Program-made: the position numbers and the translations under genes
Part shown: piece by piece, positions 8,727 through 16,934 of the stretch
How positions within the stretch are numbered: position 1 is the stretch's first letter
Layout of the letters: the number at the start of each line of letters is the position of its first letter
Assembly: GCF_013371465.1 (NCBI RefSeq)
Contig: NZ_JABWDU010000003.1
Span: 806,001-870,000 of the forward strand
Source: Ensifer oleiphilus
Lineage (GTDB): Bacteria; Pseudomonadota; Alphaproteobacteria; Rhizobiales; Rhizobiaceae
Direction: 5' to 3'
Length of the DNA stretch: 64,000 bases
The notes under the pieces: model-generated
What the model was told of the DNA's origin: nothing
Seen by the model: the letters and a program-made list of their open reading frames with translations, nothing else
Database searches by the model: none

Positions 8727-8754
8727 GGCGTTCCAGCTTTCGAGCCGGAACGCC
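8727..8754. terminator. hairpin downstream of msrA
   Basis: GGCGTTCC/GGAACGCC (8 bp) extends through a mismatch into a GCT/AGC stem capped by a TTCG tetraloop. It lies 28 bases past the msrA stop, consistent with a terminator or 3' stabilising structure that separates msrA from the SOS operon. No T-run follows. Confidence 0.45.
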
Positions 8755-8782
8755 TTCCACCGTTGCCAGGCAGGCTGGCAGC

Positions 8783-9289
8783 CTAGGCGGCCGCCTCTCG
8801 CTTGGGCAACACCCAATTCGCCCGCGGAAAATGGCAGGTGTAGCCGCTGGGATAGCGCTTCAGGTAGTCCTGGTGCTCCGGTTCCGCTTCCCAGAAAGCG
8901 CCGGCCGGTTCGACCGACGTCACGACTTTTCCTGGCCAAAGGCCCGACGCATCCACATCCGCGATGGTATCTTCGGCTATTCGCCGCTGCTCATCCCCAA
9001 GAACGTAAATCGCCGATCGGTAGGAGGTGCCGATATCGTTGCCCTGCCGGTCGAGCGTGGTCGGGTCGTGAATCTGGAAGAAATACTCCAGAATGCGGCG
9101 ATAGCTGATCATCTCGGGATTGAAAACGATCTCGATGGCTTCGGCGTGTGTGCCGTGGTTGCGATAGGTGGCATTGGCGACATCGCCGCCGGTATAGCCC
9201 ACGCGGGTCTCGATGACGCCGGGCAGCGCGCGGATCAGATCCTGCATTCCCCAGAAGCAGCCACCAGCCAAAACAGCTTTCTCGGTCAT
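8783..9289 (-). CDS. msrA: peptide-methionine (S)-S-oxide reductase MsrA
   Basis: This 168-residue protein contains the MsrA active-site GGCFWG motif with the nucleophilic C11, followed by the GYTGG and [11 protein letters not shown] segments of the family. It reduces the S-epimer of methionine sulfoxide in proteins using thioredoxin. Length is normal. No recycling cysteine pair is obvious at the C-terminus, so thioredoxin would resolve the active-site sulfenic acid directly or through C-terminal C150 (YTCHF). The ATG overlaps the stop of a short upstream frame that resembles the C-terminus of MsrB, hinting at an ancestral msrB-msrA operon. Confidence 0.95.
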   Translation of the reverse strand: MTEKAVLAGGCFWGMQDLIRALPGVIETRVGYTGGDVANATYRNHGTHAEAIEIVFNPEMISYRRILEYFFQIHDPTTLDRQGNDIGTSYRSAIYVLGDEQRRIAEDTIADVDASGLWPGKVVTSVEPAGAFWEAEPEHQDYLKRYPSGYTCHFPRANWVLPKREAAA

Positions 9290-9420
9290 TTGTTAGTCTC
9301 CACTTGCTTGAGATCGGCACCATAGCGCCCGGCGCCCCATTCGCCGAGCGGAATGAGCCGCAGTGCCGTGGAGTTGATCCAAGAACGCAGCCCGACGCAG
9401 GCAAAGACGTCAGGCCCGGT
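9286..9420 (-). pseudogene. C-terminal remnant resembling MsrB
   Basis: The last 44 codons of a 64-codon frame read like the tail of methionine-R-sulfoxide reductase B: GLRSWINSTALRLIP corresponds to the family's GLRYCINSASLRFIP. The catalytic cysteine position is occupied by tryptophan and the whole zinc-binding N-terminal part is absent. The frame overlaps msrA by four bases (ATGA), the arrangement expected of a decayed msrB-msrA pair. What lies further upstream (hairpin, then an ABC operon end) shows no MsrB similarity, so most of the gene was deleted. The match is short, so confidence is moderate. Confidence 0.5.
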
Positions 9421-9438
9421 GCAAGGGAGGTCAAGGGA

Positions 9439-9477
9439 TGGTGGCGTGCGGGCGGGAGAGTTGCCCGCACGCCACCA
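9439..9477. terminator. 15-bp perfect stem-loop downstream of the Afu-type ABC operon
   Basis: TGGTGGCGTGCGGGC pairs perfectly with its inverted copy around a 9-nt loop. It lies 64-102 bases past the end of the ABC operon on the minus strand and upstream of msrA. It is the strongest simple hairpin in the area; the lack of a T-run leaves terminator versus other roles open. Confidence 0.5.
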
Positions 9478-9540
9478 CACGCTGCATAGAAGCCAGCCTG
9501 GGGCGCGAACCCGAGGCGGCTTCCTTGCGTGGCAGGATCG

Positions 9541-10521
9541 TTACTTGCTCGAACCGGCCTTCGGCAGAGCCGCCCATTCCGCGAGGAATGTGTCGCGGCT
9601 GCGGGCGGCCTCTTCCTCGTCGATCTTGAAGACCTTGATCGAGGCGAGTTCCGGCAGCTTCACGAAGTCGGAAACCTGGATGTCCGTGCGGCTCGGACGG
9701 CGAAAGGCGACCTTCAGCAGCTCGATCTGCGCCTCCTTGGAGAGCAGCGTATCGATTGTCTTCCTGGCGTTGTCGCCAGCCGGCGCGCCCTTGACGAGAG
9801 CGGCGAATTCCGGCGTCGTGAAGGTTCCCGAGGAGGGGTAGACGATGCTGATTTCCGTCTGGCCGCCGTCGACATAGCTGTAGCTGTTCGTTTCGAAGGT
9901 GATGCCGACGGCATATTCGCCCATGGCCACGCCCTTCGGCACGGCCGAAGACGAACTGCTGACGACGAGGTTGGCAACCAGCGCCTTGTAGGTCGCTTCA
10001 TCAAGCAGCTTCGACAGACCCCAGACGATCGTGTAGCCGGTCGAGCTGTTGGCCGGATCGGGCAGGACGATACGACCCTTCCAGGACGGATCGGCAAGGT
10101 CCTTCCAGTCGGCCGGCGCTGAGGAACCGTTCAGCTGGTCGGTGTTTACCATCACGGTCACGACATGGACGTTGGCGGGCTGGAAATAATCTTCCGGAAC
10201 ACGCAGGTCCGCAGGCATGGCGGCCAGTTCCGGCGAGGTGTAGGGCTCGAGCACATCCTTGAAAGCGCCCATGGTGTTGGCCGAGGACGACCAGAAGACG
10301 TCGCCCTGGGGAGCGGCCTTCTCCGCCTCGATGCGGCGCAGCAACACACCGCTGCCGCCGGTAATGATGCCGGTCGTCAGCCCGGCCTTCTCCTTGATGA
10401 CGGCCTGCACGGCCTCGACGGCCGGGACCGGGTTGGTGGTGTAGATCACGGGATCGGCAGCGGCGGCGTCTGCGGCGGCAAAGCCGGCAAGAAGCATGGT
10501 CGTTGCGGCAAGTTTCATCAT
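9541..10521 (-). CDS. ABC transporter substrate-binding protein, Fe3+/sugar-phosphate (AfuA/FbpA) type
   Basis: This 326-residue protein has a Sec signal peptide (about residues 1-22, ending ADAAAA) and the class II binding-protein pattern of the FbpA/AfuA/PhnS group (VIYTTNPVP, GGSGVLLRRIEAEK, GDVFWSSS). The group contains ferric-iron, 2-aminoethylphosphonate and sugar-phosphate binders. The paired tyrosines that bind iron in FbpA are not evident, and the operon includes an inositol-monophosphatase-family gene, so a phosphorylated organic ligand seems more likely than iron. An AGGAGG site precedes the first ATG. It is the last gene of its operon. Confidence 0.8.
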   Translation of the reverse strand: MMKLAATTMLLAGFAAADAAAADPVIYTTNPVPAVEAVQAVIKEKAGLTTGIITGGSGVLLRRIEAEKAAPQGDVFWSSSANTMGAFKDVLEPYTSPELAAMPADLRVPEDYFQPANVHVVTVMVNTDQLNGSSAPADWKDLADPSWKGRIVLPDPANSSTGYTIVWGLSKLLDEATYKALVANLVVSSSSSAVPKGVAMGEYAVGITFETNSYSYVDGGQTEISIVYPSSGTFTTPEFAALVKGAPAGDNARKTIDTLLSKEAQIELLKVAFRRPSRTDIQVSDFVKLPELASIKVFKIDEEEAARSRDTFLAEWAALPKAGSSK

Positions 10522-10586
10522 GGCAGTTCCTCCTGGTTGGTCTGAGATCGGCCGCGTCCCTCACGCGGCCGGATGGTCGTTGATCT

Positions 10587-12227
10587 TCACTTCGAGCCGA
10601 ACAGGTCCACCTTGAACACGGTCGTGGCGATCACGACCGGCAGCAGGATCACGGCAACCAGCACCAGGCCATAGGCCGAGGCATAGGCCATCAGGCCCGA
10701 GTCGATCAGCCGGAAGATCTGGATCGGCAAGGTTTCGCGGCCGCCGGAATAGACAAGCAGCGAAGCCGAGAGTTCGGAAACGGTGGTCGTCCAGGTCAGG
10801 ATCGCAGCCGAGGCGACGGCGGGCAGCATCATCGGTAGCACCACGCGCAGGAACGTCCTGAACGGCGGCGAGCCGAGGCTGATGGACGCCTCTTCGATGG
10901 AGTTCGGGATGTTGTGCAGGATGGCCTGGCCGTTGCGCATGCCGAAGGGCATGCGGCGGATGACATAGGCGAGCACGATGATCGTTGAGGTGCCGGTCAG
11001 CGAGAGGAAGCCGCCGTTGAAGGAGGCGAGCAACCCGACGCCGAGAACGGTGCCCGAGAGCGCCAATGGTATGGCCGAGACATAGTCAATCAGCGGCGTT
11101 ACCAGGTTCGGCTTCTTGACGACGAGGTAGCTGACGAGCGTGCTGAAGGCGACCGAAATGAGCGTGGCGATGCCGGCGTAGAGGATAGAGTTGACCAGCG
11201 GGCCGGGCGCCGTGATGAAGACGCGGGCCATGTTGTCGAGTGTCCACTCCCCCCAGCGCATGACCGGGCCTCGCGAAAGCGTGAAGGCGCCGACGGCAAT
11301 GGTTAAGAGCGGCAACAGCGAGATGGCGACGACGAAACCCGCCGCAGCGCTGACGACCACGCCCTGGCCGCCCTTCAGCGGCTGGGGCTTGGCGCCCCTG
11401 CCCTGCACGATCTCGTAGCGGCCCCTGGCGATGATGCGGCGGTTGACGAAGAGCAGACCCATGACGATCAACACGGAGGTGCTGGCAAGCGTGCTCTGCA
11501 TGGTAAGGTTGCTCGCACCCTCCGCCACGGCCGCCTGGTAGATGGCGACCGAGAGCAGCGGCACGTTGTGGCCAAGGATGGTCGAGATTGCGAAATTTCC
11601 GACGACCATGGTGAAGACAAGCAGAGCCGAGGCAAGGATCGCCGGGCGGATGACCGGCAACATCACATGGAAACGCGAGCGCACCGGTGCCGTGCCGAGG
11701 CTTTGGGCGGCCTCCTCCAGTTGCGCATCGAATTTGCCGATGGCTGCCACCGTGCCGATATAGACATAGGTGTAGTAGATGAAGCTCATCGAGGTGATGA
11801 GGCCGAACCAGCCGTAGAAACTCGGAAGGAAGATCCCGTGGCCTTTCAGGAAGCGGGTGATGACGCCGTTGTTACCAAGGATCATCAACCAGGTCTGCGC
11901 CGTCACGACTTCCGGAATGACCAGCGTGATGAGCGGCAACAGCGTGATCAGCAGCTTGCCGCGGAAACGGAAGCGCGCCGAGACATAGGCGAGCGGCACG
12001 CCGATCAGCGTCGAACACAGCGTGACGACGCAGGCGAGCACCAGGGTATTGCAGATGGCCGCCAGGCTGCGCCCATCGTGCATGAGCTGGACCCAGCCCG
12101 AGCCGCCGTCTCCGAAGAAGCTCGCGGTAAAGATATAAAGCAGCGGATAGACGACGAAGACGCCGAGTAGAGCAAGCGCCAGCGCGGAAAACCAGGGCCA
12201 GGGGGAGCGCAGAAGAGACGGGTTCAT
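10587..12227 (-). CDS. ABC transporter permease with two fused transmembrane domains (FbpB/AfuB type)
   Basis: The protein (546 residues from the ATG at 12227) contains two tandem binding-protein-dependent permease domains, each with about six membrane segments and an EAA-like loop (DAQLEEAAQSLGTAP and NSIEEASISLGSPP). This fused layout is typical of the ferric iron/Afu transporter family. The open frame extends further upstream, but the ATG at 12227 overlaps the ATPase stop by four bases (ATGA), which fixes the start. It would form the inner-membrane channel for the ligand delivered by the binding protein encoded next. Confidence 0.88.
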   Translation of the reverse strand: MNPSLLRSPWPWFSALALALLGVFVVYPLLYIFTASFFGDGGSGWVQLMHDGRSLAAICNTLVLACVVTLCSTLIGVPLAYVSARFRFRGKLLITLLPLITLVIPEVVTAQTWLMILGNNGVITRFLKGHGIFLPSFYGWFGLITSMSFIYYTYVYIGTVAAIGKFDAQLEEAAQSLGTAPVRSRFHVMLPVIRPAILASALLVFTMVVGNFAISTILGHNVPLLSVAIYQAAVAEGASNLTMQSTLASTSVLIVMGLLFVNRRIIARGRYEIVQGRGAKPQPLKGGQGVVVSAAAGFVVAISLLPLLTIAVGAFTLSRGPVMRWGEWTLDNMARVFITAPGPLVNSILYAGIATLISVAFSTLVSYLVVKKPNLVTPLIDYVSAIPLALSGTVLGVGLLASFNGGFLSLTGTSTIIVLAYVIRRMPFGMRNGQAILHNIPNSIEEASISLGSPPFRTFLRVVLPMMLPAVASAAILTWTTTVSELSASLLVYSGGRETLPIQIFRLIDSGLMAYASAYGLVLVAVILLPVVIATTVFKVDLFGSK

Positions 12228-13285
12228 GACCGGATCACCCGTGCCGCGGCGGGATCGAAGCCGAGGTAGACAGAGGCACCCGGCAGGAAGGCGTCGTGCC
12301 CTGCACCGTGCAGTTCCGCATTGAGAGCGAGGCCGCCTGCGCATTCGACGCTGTAGCTGGTCCGGGCGCCGAGATATTGTCGGCCACGGATGATCGCCGG
12401 CAACGATTGCAGGCCGGCAGCCGGCGCTGACGAAATCTTCAGGTCTTCCGGTCGAAGAACGAGGATGCCGTGCTCGGCTGGGCCCTCCAGCGCGTCCGTC
12501 GCCAGCAGGCGGCTGCCGGCGACTTCAAGCTCGACGATGCCCGCAGAGGTCGAGCGCACGGCAACTTCGGTGCGGTTCGCAGCACCGACGAAATCGGCGA
12601 CGTAGCCGGTGCGGGGCGTCGCATAGATCTGCTGCGGCGTGCCCAACTGCTCGACCTTGCCCTTGTTCATCACACCGATCAGATCGGACATGGACAGCGC
12701 TTCTTCCTGGTCGTGCGTCACGAAGACCGTGGTGATGTTCGCCTCGCGCTGCAATTCGATGATCGTCTCGCGAATCTGGACGCGGAGTTTCGCATCGAGA
12801 TTGGAGAGCGGTTCGTCCATCAGCAGGACCGTCGGTTTGATCACCAGCGCGCGGGCGAGCGCCACGCGCTGGCGCTGGCCGCCGGAAAGGGCTGCCGGGT
12901 GGCGGGAAAGCAGATGGCCGAGGCCGACCCGCTCAAGTGCGGCCTTCACCTTGCGCTCGACGCCCTCGCCCTTTTCGCCACGGGCGCGCAGACCGTAGGC
13001 GACGTTGTCGGCCACCGTCTTGTCCGGAAAAAGCGCATAGTCCTGGAACACCATGCCGATCGCGCGCTTGTGCGGCGGCAGTTCGGTGACGTCGCGGCCG
13101 CCGAAACGGATCTGGCCGCCGCTTGCGGGCGCAAAACCGGCAATGGTGCGCAGCAGTGTGGTCTTGCCGCAGCCGGAGGGACCGAGCAGCGTGAAGAAGC
13201 AGCCTTGTGGAATATCCAGCGACAGGCCGGAAATGACGGTCTCGGCGCCGTATCGCACCGACAGGTTGGAGATCGCTATGCCCAT
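12224..13285 (-). CDS. ABC transporter ATP-binding protein (FbpC/PotA-like)
   Basis: This 353-residue ATPase shows Walker A GPSGCGKT (35-42), the Q-loop (VFQDYALFPD), signature SGGQRQRVALARAL, Walker B VLLMDEP and the H-loop VTHDQEEA. A C-terminal TOBE-type domain (about 240-353) follows, as in FbpC/PotA/UgpC ATPases. It would power the fused permease encoded next, with which it overlaps. It begins 26 bp after the phosphatase gene on the same strand, so all four genes are probably one transcript. Confidence 0.9.
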   Translation of the reverse strand: MGIAISNLSVRYGAETVISGLSLDIPQGCFFTLLGPSGCGKTTLLRTIAGFAPASGGQIRFGGRDVTELPPHKRAIGMVFQDYALFPDKTVADNVAYGLRARGEKGEGVERKVKAALERVGLGHLLSRHPAALSGGQRQRVALARALVIKPTVLLMDEPLSNLDAKLRVQIRETIIELQREANITTVFVTHDQEEALSMSDLIGVMNKGKVEQLGTPQQIYATPRTGYVADFVGAANRTEVAVRSTSAGIVELEVAGSRLLATDALEGPAEHGILVLRPEDLKISSAPAAGLQSLPAIIRGRQYLGARTSYSVECAGGLALNAELHGAGHDAFLPGASVYLGFDPAAARVIRS

Positions 13286-13311
13286 GAGTTCCCTCTTCTT
13301 TGTCTTCAGGC

Positions 13312-14130
13312 TTATGCGTTGGCCGAAACGGCAGAGCCGGATTTCATGTCCTTGACGAGATCGAGCGCCTGGGCGTGCACCCTGGCGTCACCCGCCCCCA
13401 GCAGCTGACCGGAGCTTTCCAGCGTCAGCGGCGCGCCGGCCCAGTCTGTGACGATACCGCCGGCACCTTCGACGATGGGCCGGAAGGGCGCGAAATCAAA
13501 AACCTTCTGGCCGCCATCGAGCGCCAGATCGGTGCGCCCATCGGCAAGAAGGCCATAGTTGAGGCTCGCCCCGCCATAGACCCGCGCACTGGTGGCCGCG
13601 CGCAGCCGGTCGAGCGCGGGGCGTTCGTTCTGTGCCAGATAATCCTGGTTGCTGTTGGTCATGATCGCCTCGCCAAGCGAGGAGCAGGAACGCACGCCGA
13701 CCCTCTGGCCATTGCGCGTCGTGCGCCGGCCTTCAGCGCCGATCCAGCGGGAATCGATTGCCGGAATGTCGATGATGCCGAGGCGCGGCACACCGCCGAT
13801 GGCAAGCGCGATCAACGTGCCGTAGACCGGCATGCCGGCGATAAAAGCCGTCGTACCGTCAATCGGATCGAGCACCCAGACATGTTCGCTGCCGGGGCGG
13901 ACCCAGTCGCGCTCCTCGCCAATGATGCCGTGGGAGGGATACCGTGATGAGATCATGCCGCGCAGCCGGTCCTCGATGAGGATGTCCATCGCGGTCACAA
14001 GGCTGCGGTCCGCCTTGACCGAGACATCGACCCGCGACATGCGGTTTTCCTTGAGAACAGCCCGGGCGACATCCGCCAGTTCCGCGGCGAATGCCACATG
14101 CTTGTCTTCGATGAGGGCGGCGCTGGTCAT
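13312..14130 (-). CDS. inositol-monophosphatase-family (histidinol-phosphatase-like) phosphatase
   Basis: This 272-residue protein has the metal-binding motifs of the IMPase/FBPase superfamily: GIIGEE near residue 82 and WVLDPIDGTTAF near 97-108. The family removes phosphate from inositol phosphate, histidinol phosphate or other sugar phosphates using Mg2+. The C-terminal WDxxAG motif appears altered to FDFAPFRPIVEGAGG. It is the first gene of the ABC operon, which suggests that the imported ligand is phosphorylated and is dephosphorylated inside the cell. The start at 14130 (MTSAALIEDK) was chosen over a longer frame on family length; its ribosome site is weak. Confidence 0.8.
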   Translation of the reverse strand: MTSAALIEDKHVAFAAELADVARAVLKENRMSRVDVSVKADRSLVTAMDILIEDRLRGMISSRYPSHGIIGEERDWVRPGSEHVWVLDPIDGTTAFIAGMPVYGTLIALAIGGVPRLGIIDIPAIDSRWIGAEGRRTTRNGQRVGVRSCSSLGEAIMTNSNQDYLAQNERPALDRLRAATSARVYGGASLNYGLLADGRTDLALDGGQKVFDFAPFRPIVEGAGGIVTDWAGAPLTLESSGQLLGAGDARVHAQALDLVKDMKSGSAVSANA

Positions 14131-14277
14131 TCTCAGTTTTACGCTTTCCCGTTTGCCGGCAGCCGCCATCGCTCCCGCAATGCATGCAGGTTGGGCGCCG
14201 GCTTTGGCTCCGACTGATTGAAGATGCTGATCGGGCAATTCCGACCTGTGTGCTCTACGTACAGGCAATTGTCGAAT

Positions 14278-14350
14278 GTGGCAATATGCGTTTTTAGTGG
14301 CAATATGTGTTTTTATGCGGCGAGCAATATGGCGCTTGTGGCAATGCGAG
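14278..14350. promoter_or_regulatory. tandem operator-like repeats between DeoR regulator and ABC operon
   Basis: Two adjacent 19-bp direct repeats (14278-14296 and 14297-14315) differ at one base: GTGGCAATATG(C/T)GTTTTTA. Partial copies follow at 14323 (GAGCAATATGG) and 14338 (GTGGCAATGCG). They lie in the divergent intergenic region just upstream of the DeoR gene, the expected place for its binding sites. Confidence 0.55.
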
Positions 14351-14387
14351 GCGTCGCATATCAAGAAGCTGCAAGGGAGGCTTCGTG

Positions 14388-15176
14388 ATGTGGCAAGAAG
14401 AGCGTCAGCAGAAAATCCGTTCGCTGCTTGCGGCCTATGGCCAGGTATCGATCGACCGCATCGTCGATGATTTCGGCGTGTCGCGCGAAACGATCCGCCG
14501 CGATCTCATGGAAATGGAGATGGCGGGAGAGCTGCGTCGGGTGCGCGGCGGCGCTGTTCCGGTAACGCGGGAAGACACGACCTTCGGCGTGCGCATCACG
14601 CTACGTCTTCAAGAGAAGCGCGCGATCTGCGCGGCCGCCCTCGGCTTCCTCGAAAGCGGCCAGACCATCTTCATGGATGCCGGCTCGACCAGTTCGACCA
14701 TGGCCGAGGCACTCGCCGGCCCGAGCGGCCTTAGCAACCTCACCATCCTCACCAATTCCATCGACGTGGCGAGCCAACTGACGGAACGGTCGGGCGAGCT
14801 TTCGCGTGGCACGCGCGTCATCCTGCTCGCCGGAAACGTCAAGCAGGATCCGATGGAGACCTTTGGCGAGGCAACCATCAACGATATCCAGCGCTACCGC
14901 GCGGACATTGCGCTCCTTGCTCCCTGGGGGGTCGACGCCACGATGGGCGCGATGAACTACTTCCTCCACGGCGCCGAGATTGCGCGCGCCATGGTGCGCA
15001 ATTCCGGCCGGACGATCATCCTCGCCGACCATTCCAAGGTTGGTGTCGTCAGCCGTTCGGTCTTCTGCGAGACCGGCGAGATGGCCCACCTGATCACCGA
15101 TGCCAAGGCCCGTCAGAAGCCCGGCTTCGAAGCGCTTGCGGCCGCGGTGAAGGGGCTCGTCGTCGCCGGCGAATAG
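14388..15176 (+). CDS. DeoR/GlpR-family transcriptional regulator
   Basis: This 262-residue protein has the N-terminal DeoR winged helix (RQQKIRSLLAAYGQVSIDRIVDDFGVSRETIRRDL) and a C-terminal DeoRC sensor domain that usually binds phosphorylated sugars (MDAGSTSSTMAEAL is the phosphosugar loop). GGGAGG at 14374-14379 supports the ATG at 14388. It is divergent from the phosphatase/ABC operon across the tandem repeats, so it most likely represses that operon until a sugar phosphate accumulates. The family's ligand type agrees with the sugar-phosphate idea for the transporter. Confidence 0.88.
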   Translation: MWQEERQQKIRSLLAAYGQVSIDRIVDDFGVSRETIRRDLMEMEMAGELRRVRGGAVPVTREDTTFGVRITLRLQEKRAICAAALGFLESGQTIFMDAGSTSSTMAEALAGPSGLSNLTILTNSIDVASQLTERSGELSRGTRVILLAGNVKQDPMETFGEATINDIQRYRADIALLAPWGVDATMGAMNYFLHGAEIARAMVRNSGRTIILADHSKVGVVSRSVFCETGEMAHLITDAKARQKPGFEALAAAVKGLVVAGE

Positions 15177-15561
15177 GCCGTCTTTCATGGCGCGAAACCG
15201 GTCATGCCGGTCATAGGACCGAAGACCCTTCGGACGAAACCTTGTCGTTCACCTGGAGGAAATCAAGTTTCACTCCCTTTCGCGCGGGCTTCCGCGCTCG
15301 CAGCCGGTTGCGCCAAGGTCGTCATCCTGGTCGTGGCCACGGTCAGCGCGATCCTCGCAGCCCTTCTCCCCGCGCGCAACGTCAATGGCAAGATCTTACA
15401 TCGGACTTTGGTCTGGCAGGGCGGGCACCTACGTCGAAAACCTCGCGGAACCTAAGTCTGTGTCACGCCTTCCTTGAAGGCCCTACCATACGAGGGCTCG
15501 AAATCGACCATTCTGGACAGATTGAGCCAACAGCGCGGGCAACCGCACTGAGGAGGGGGCA
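15177..15561. other. 385-bp intergenic region without a supported gene
   Basis: The gap between the DeoR gene and the hemA paralogue contains only short frames without family features. A short direct repeat (CCGGTCAT, twice near 15200) and a GCGCG/CGCGC hairpin near 15285 are visible. A GAGGAGGGGG ribosome site lies at its end. The promoter of the hemA-RND operon is probably here but no clear -35/-10 pair was seen. Confidence 0.5.
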
Positions 15562-16917
15562 ATGGACTACGGTGTCTTTTTTACCAACGCCCTGGAGGGA
15601 CTGCGCCAGGAAGGGAGATATCGCGTCTTTGCCGATATCGAACGCATGGCCGGCGCTTTTCCACATGCCAGACTCCACGAGGGAGATCGCGTTCGCGAGG
15701 TCATCGTCTGGTGTTCGAACGACTACCTCGGGATGGGACAGCACGAAAAAGTCCGAAGTGCCATGCACCAATCGCTGGATACGTCCGGCGCCGGCGCCGG
15801 CGGCACGCGCAACATTGCAGGCACGAACCACGCGCACGTGTTGCTTGAGCGCGAACTGGCCGATCTGCACCGCAAGGAAGCAGCACTGTTGTTTACATCC
15901 GGCTACGTCTCGAACTGGGCGGCGTTGTCGACGCTCGCAGCCAACTTGCCGGGATGCGTCGTTCTGTCGGATGCAGGCAATCACGCCTCGATGATCGAGG
16001 GTATCCGGCATTCGCGCGCGGACTATCGGGTTTTCAAGCACAACAGCCCGGAAGATCTCGCCCGCTGCCTGGAGCAGGTCGAGCCCGATCGGTCCAAGCT
16101 TGTCGCGTTCGAATCCGTCTATTCGATGGATGGCGACATCGCACCGATCAAGGAGCTTTGCGACGTTGCCGACGACTACAATGCCATGACCTATCTGGAT
16201 GAAGTCCATGCGGTCGGGCTCTATGGTCGCCGTGGCGCCGGCGTCGCCGAACGCGACGGCGTCATGGATCGGCTGACGATTGTCCAGGGGACGCTCGGAA
16301 AGGCGTTCGGAGTTGTCGGTGGCTATATTGCCTCGACCGGGCCGATCGTCGATTTCGTGCGTTCCTTCGCCTCCGGCTTCATCTTTACCACCGCGCTGCC
16401 GCCGATGCTGGCGGCCGGTGCGCTCGCCTCCCTCCGGCATCTGAAGACCAGCGAGAGCGAGCGCAGGGCGCAGCAGGACAGGGTGCGGATGCTGCGCGAC
16501 AAGCTCGACGCCGCCGGCATCCCGCATATGCACAATCCGAGCCATATCGTTCCCGTCGTCGTCGGCGACGCAGCAAAATGCCGGGCCGTTTCCGACCGGC
16601 TGCTCGACGGCTTCGATATCTACATTCAGCCGATCAATTACCCGACCGTGCCGCGCGGCACCGAGAGGCTGAGGATCACCCCGTCGCCGCTGCACAGTTA
16701 CGAAGACATCGATTATCTGGTTGATGCGCTCGATACGGTCTGGTCGGAGCATCACCTCGCGCGCACCCGGCCGATCGGACCGACGATGCCGCGCTGGCGC
16801 ATGGCAAACAGGCTGCCTCTGCCCGACCCCGCGCAATGCCAGGGCTGTCGAAAAGTGATGGCGATGATGCCCGCGACGGCGGCCGACGACGCCCCCCTCC
16901 TCGAGATGCACTCATAA
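15562..16917 (+). CDS. hemA: 5-aminolevulinate synthase paralogue
   Basis: This 451-residue PLP enzyme of the alpha-oxoamine synthase family matches ALAS throughout: CSNDYLGMGQH, GGTRNIAGTNHAHVLLE (keeping the T and N that favour succinyl-CoA), DEVHAVGLYG and the lysine in GTLGKAFG that forms the internal aldimine. It would condense glycine and succinyl-CoA to 5-aminolevulinate. A C-terminal extension of about 45 residues beyond the usual ~405, containing CQGC, is unusual. It is followed 17 bp later by an RND adaptor gene, not by tetrapyrrole genes, so it may be a second, specialised ALAS. A strong ribosome site precedes the ATG. Confidence 0.85.
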   Translation: MDYGVFFTNALEGLRQEGRYRVFADIERMAGAFPHARLHEGDRVREVIVWCSNDYLGMGQHEKVRSAMHQSLDTSGAGAGGTRNIAGTNHAHVLLERELADLHRKEAALLFTSGYVSNWAALSTLAANLPGCVVLSDAGNHASMIEGIRHSRADYRVFKHNSPEDLARCLEQVEPDRSKLVAFESVYSMDGDIAPIKELCDVADDYNAMTYLDEVHAVGLYGRRGAGVAERDGVMDRLTIVQGTLGKAFGVVGGYIASTGPIVDFVRSFASGFIFTTALPPMLAAGALASLRHLKTSESERRAQQDRVRMLRDKLDAAGIPHMHNPSHIVPVVVGDAAKCRAVSDRLLDGFDIYIQPINYPTVPRGTERLRITPSPLHSYEDIDYLVDALDTVWSEHHLARTRPIGPTMPRWRMANRLPLPDPAQCQGCRKVMAMMPATAADDAPLLEMHS

Positions 16918-16934
16918 AGGCAAGAGGTGTCGTC

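Noticed and set aside
9541-13285. Ferric iron transporter as the firm call for the Afu-type ABC genes
   Set aside because: The iron-binding tyrosine pair was not seen and the operon contains a phosphatase and a DeoR partner, so only a broader call is supported.
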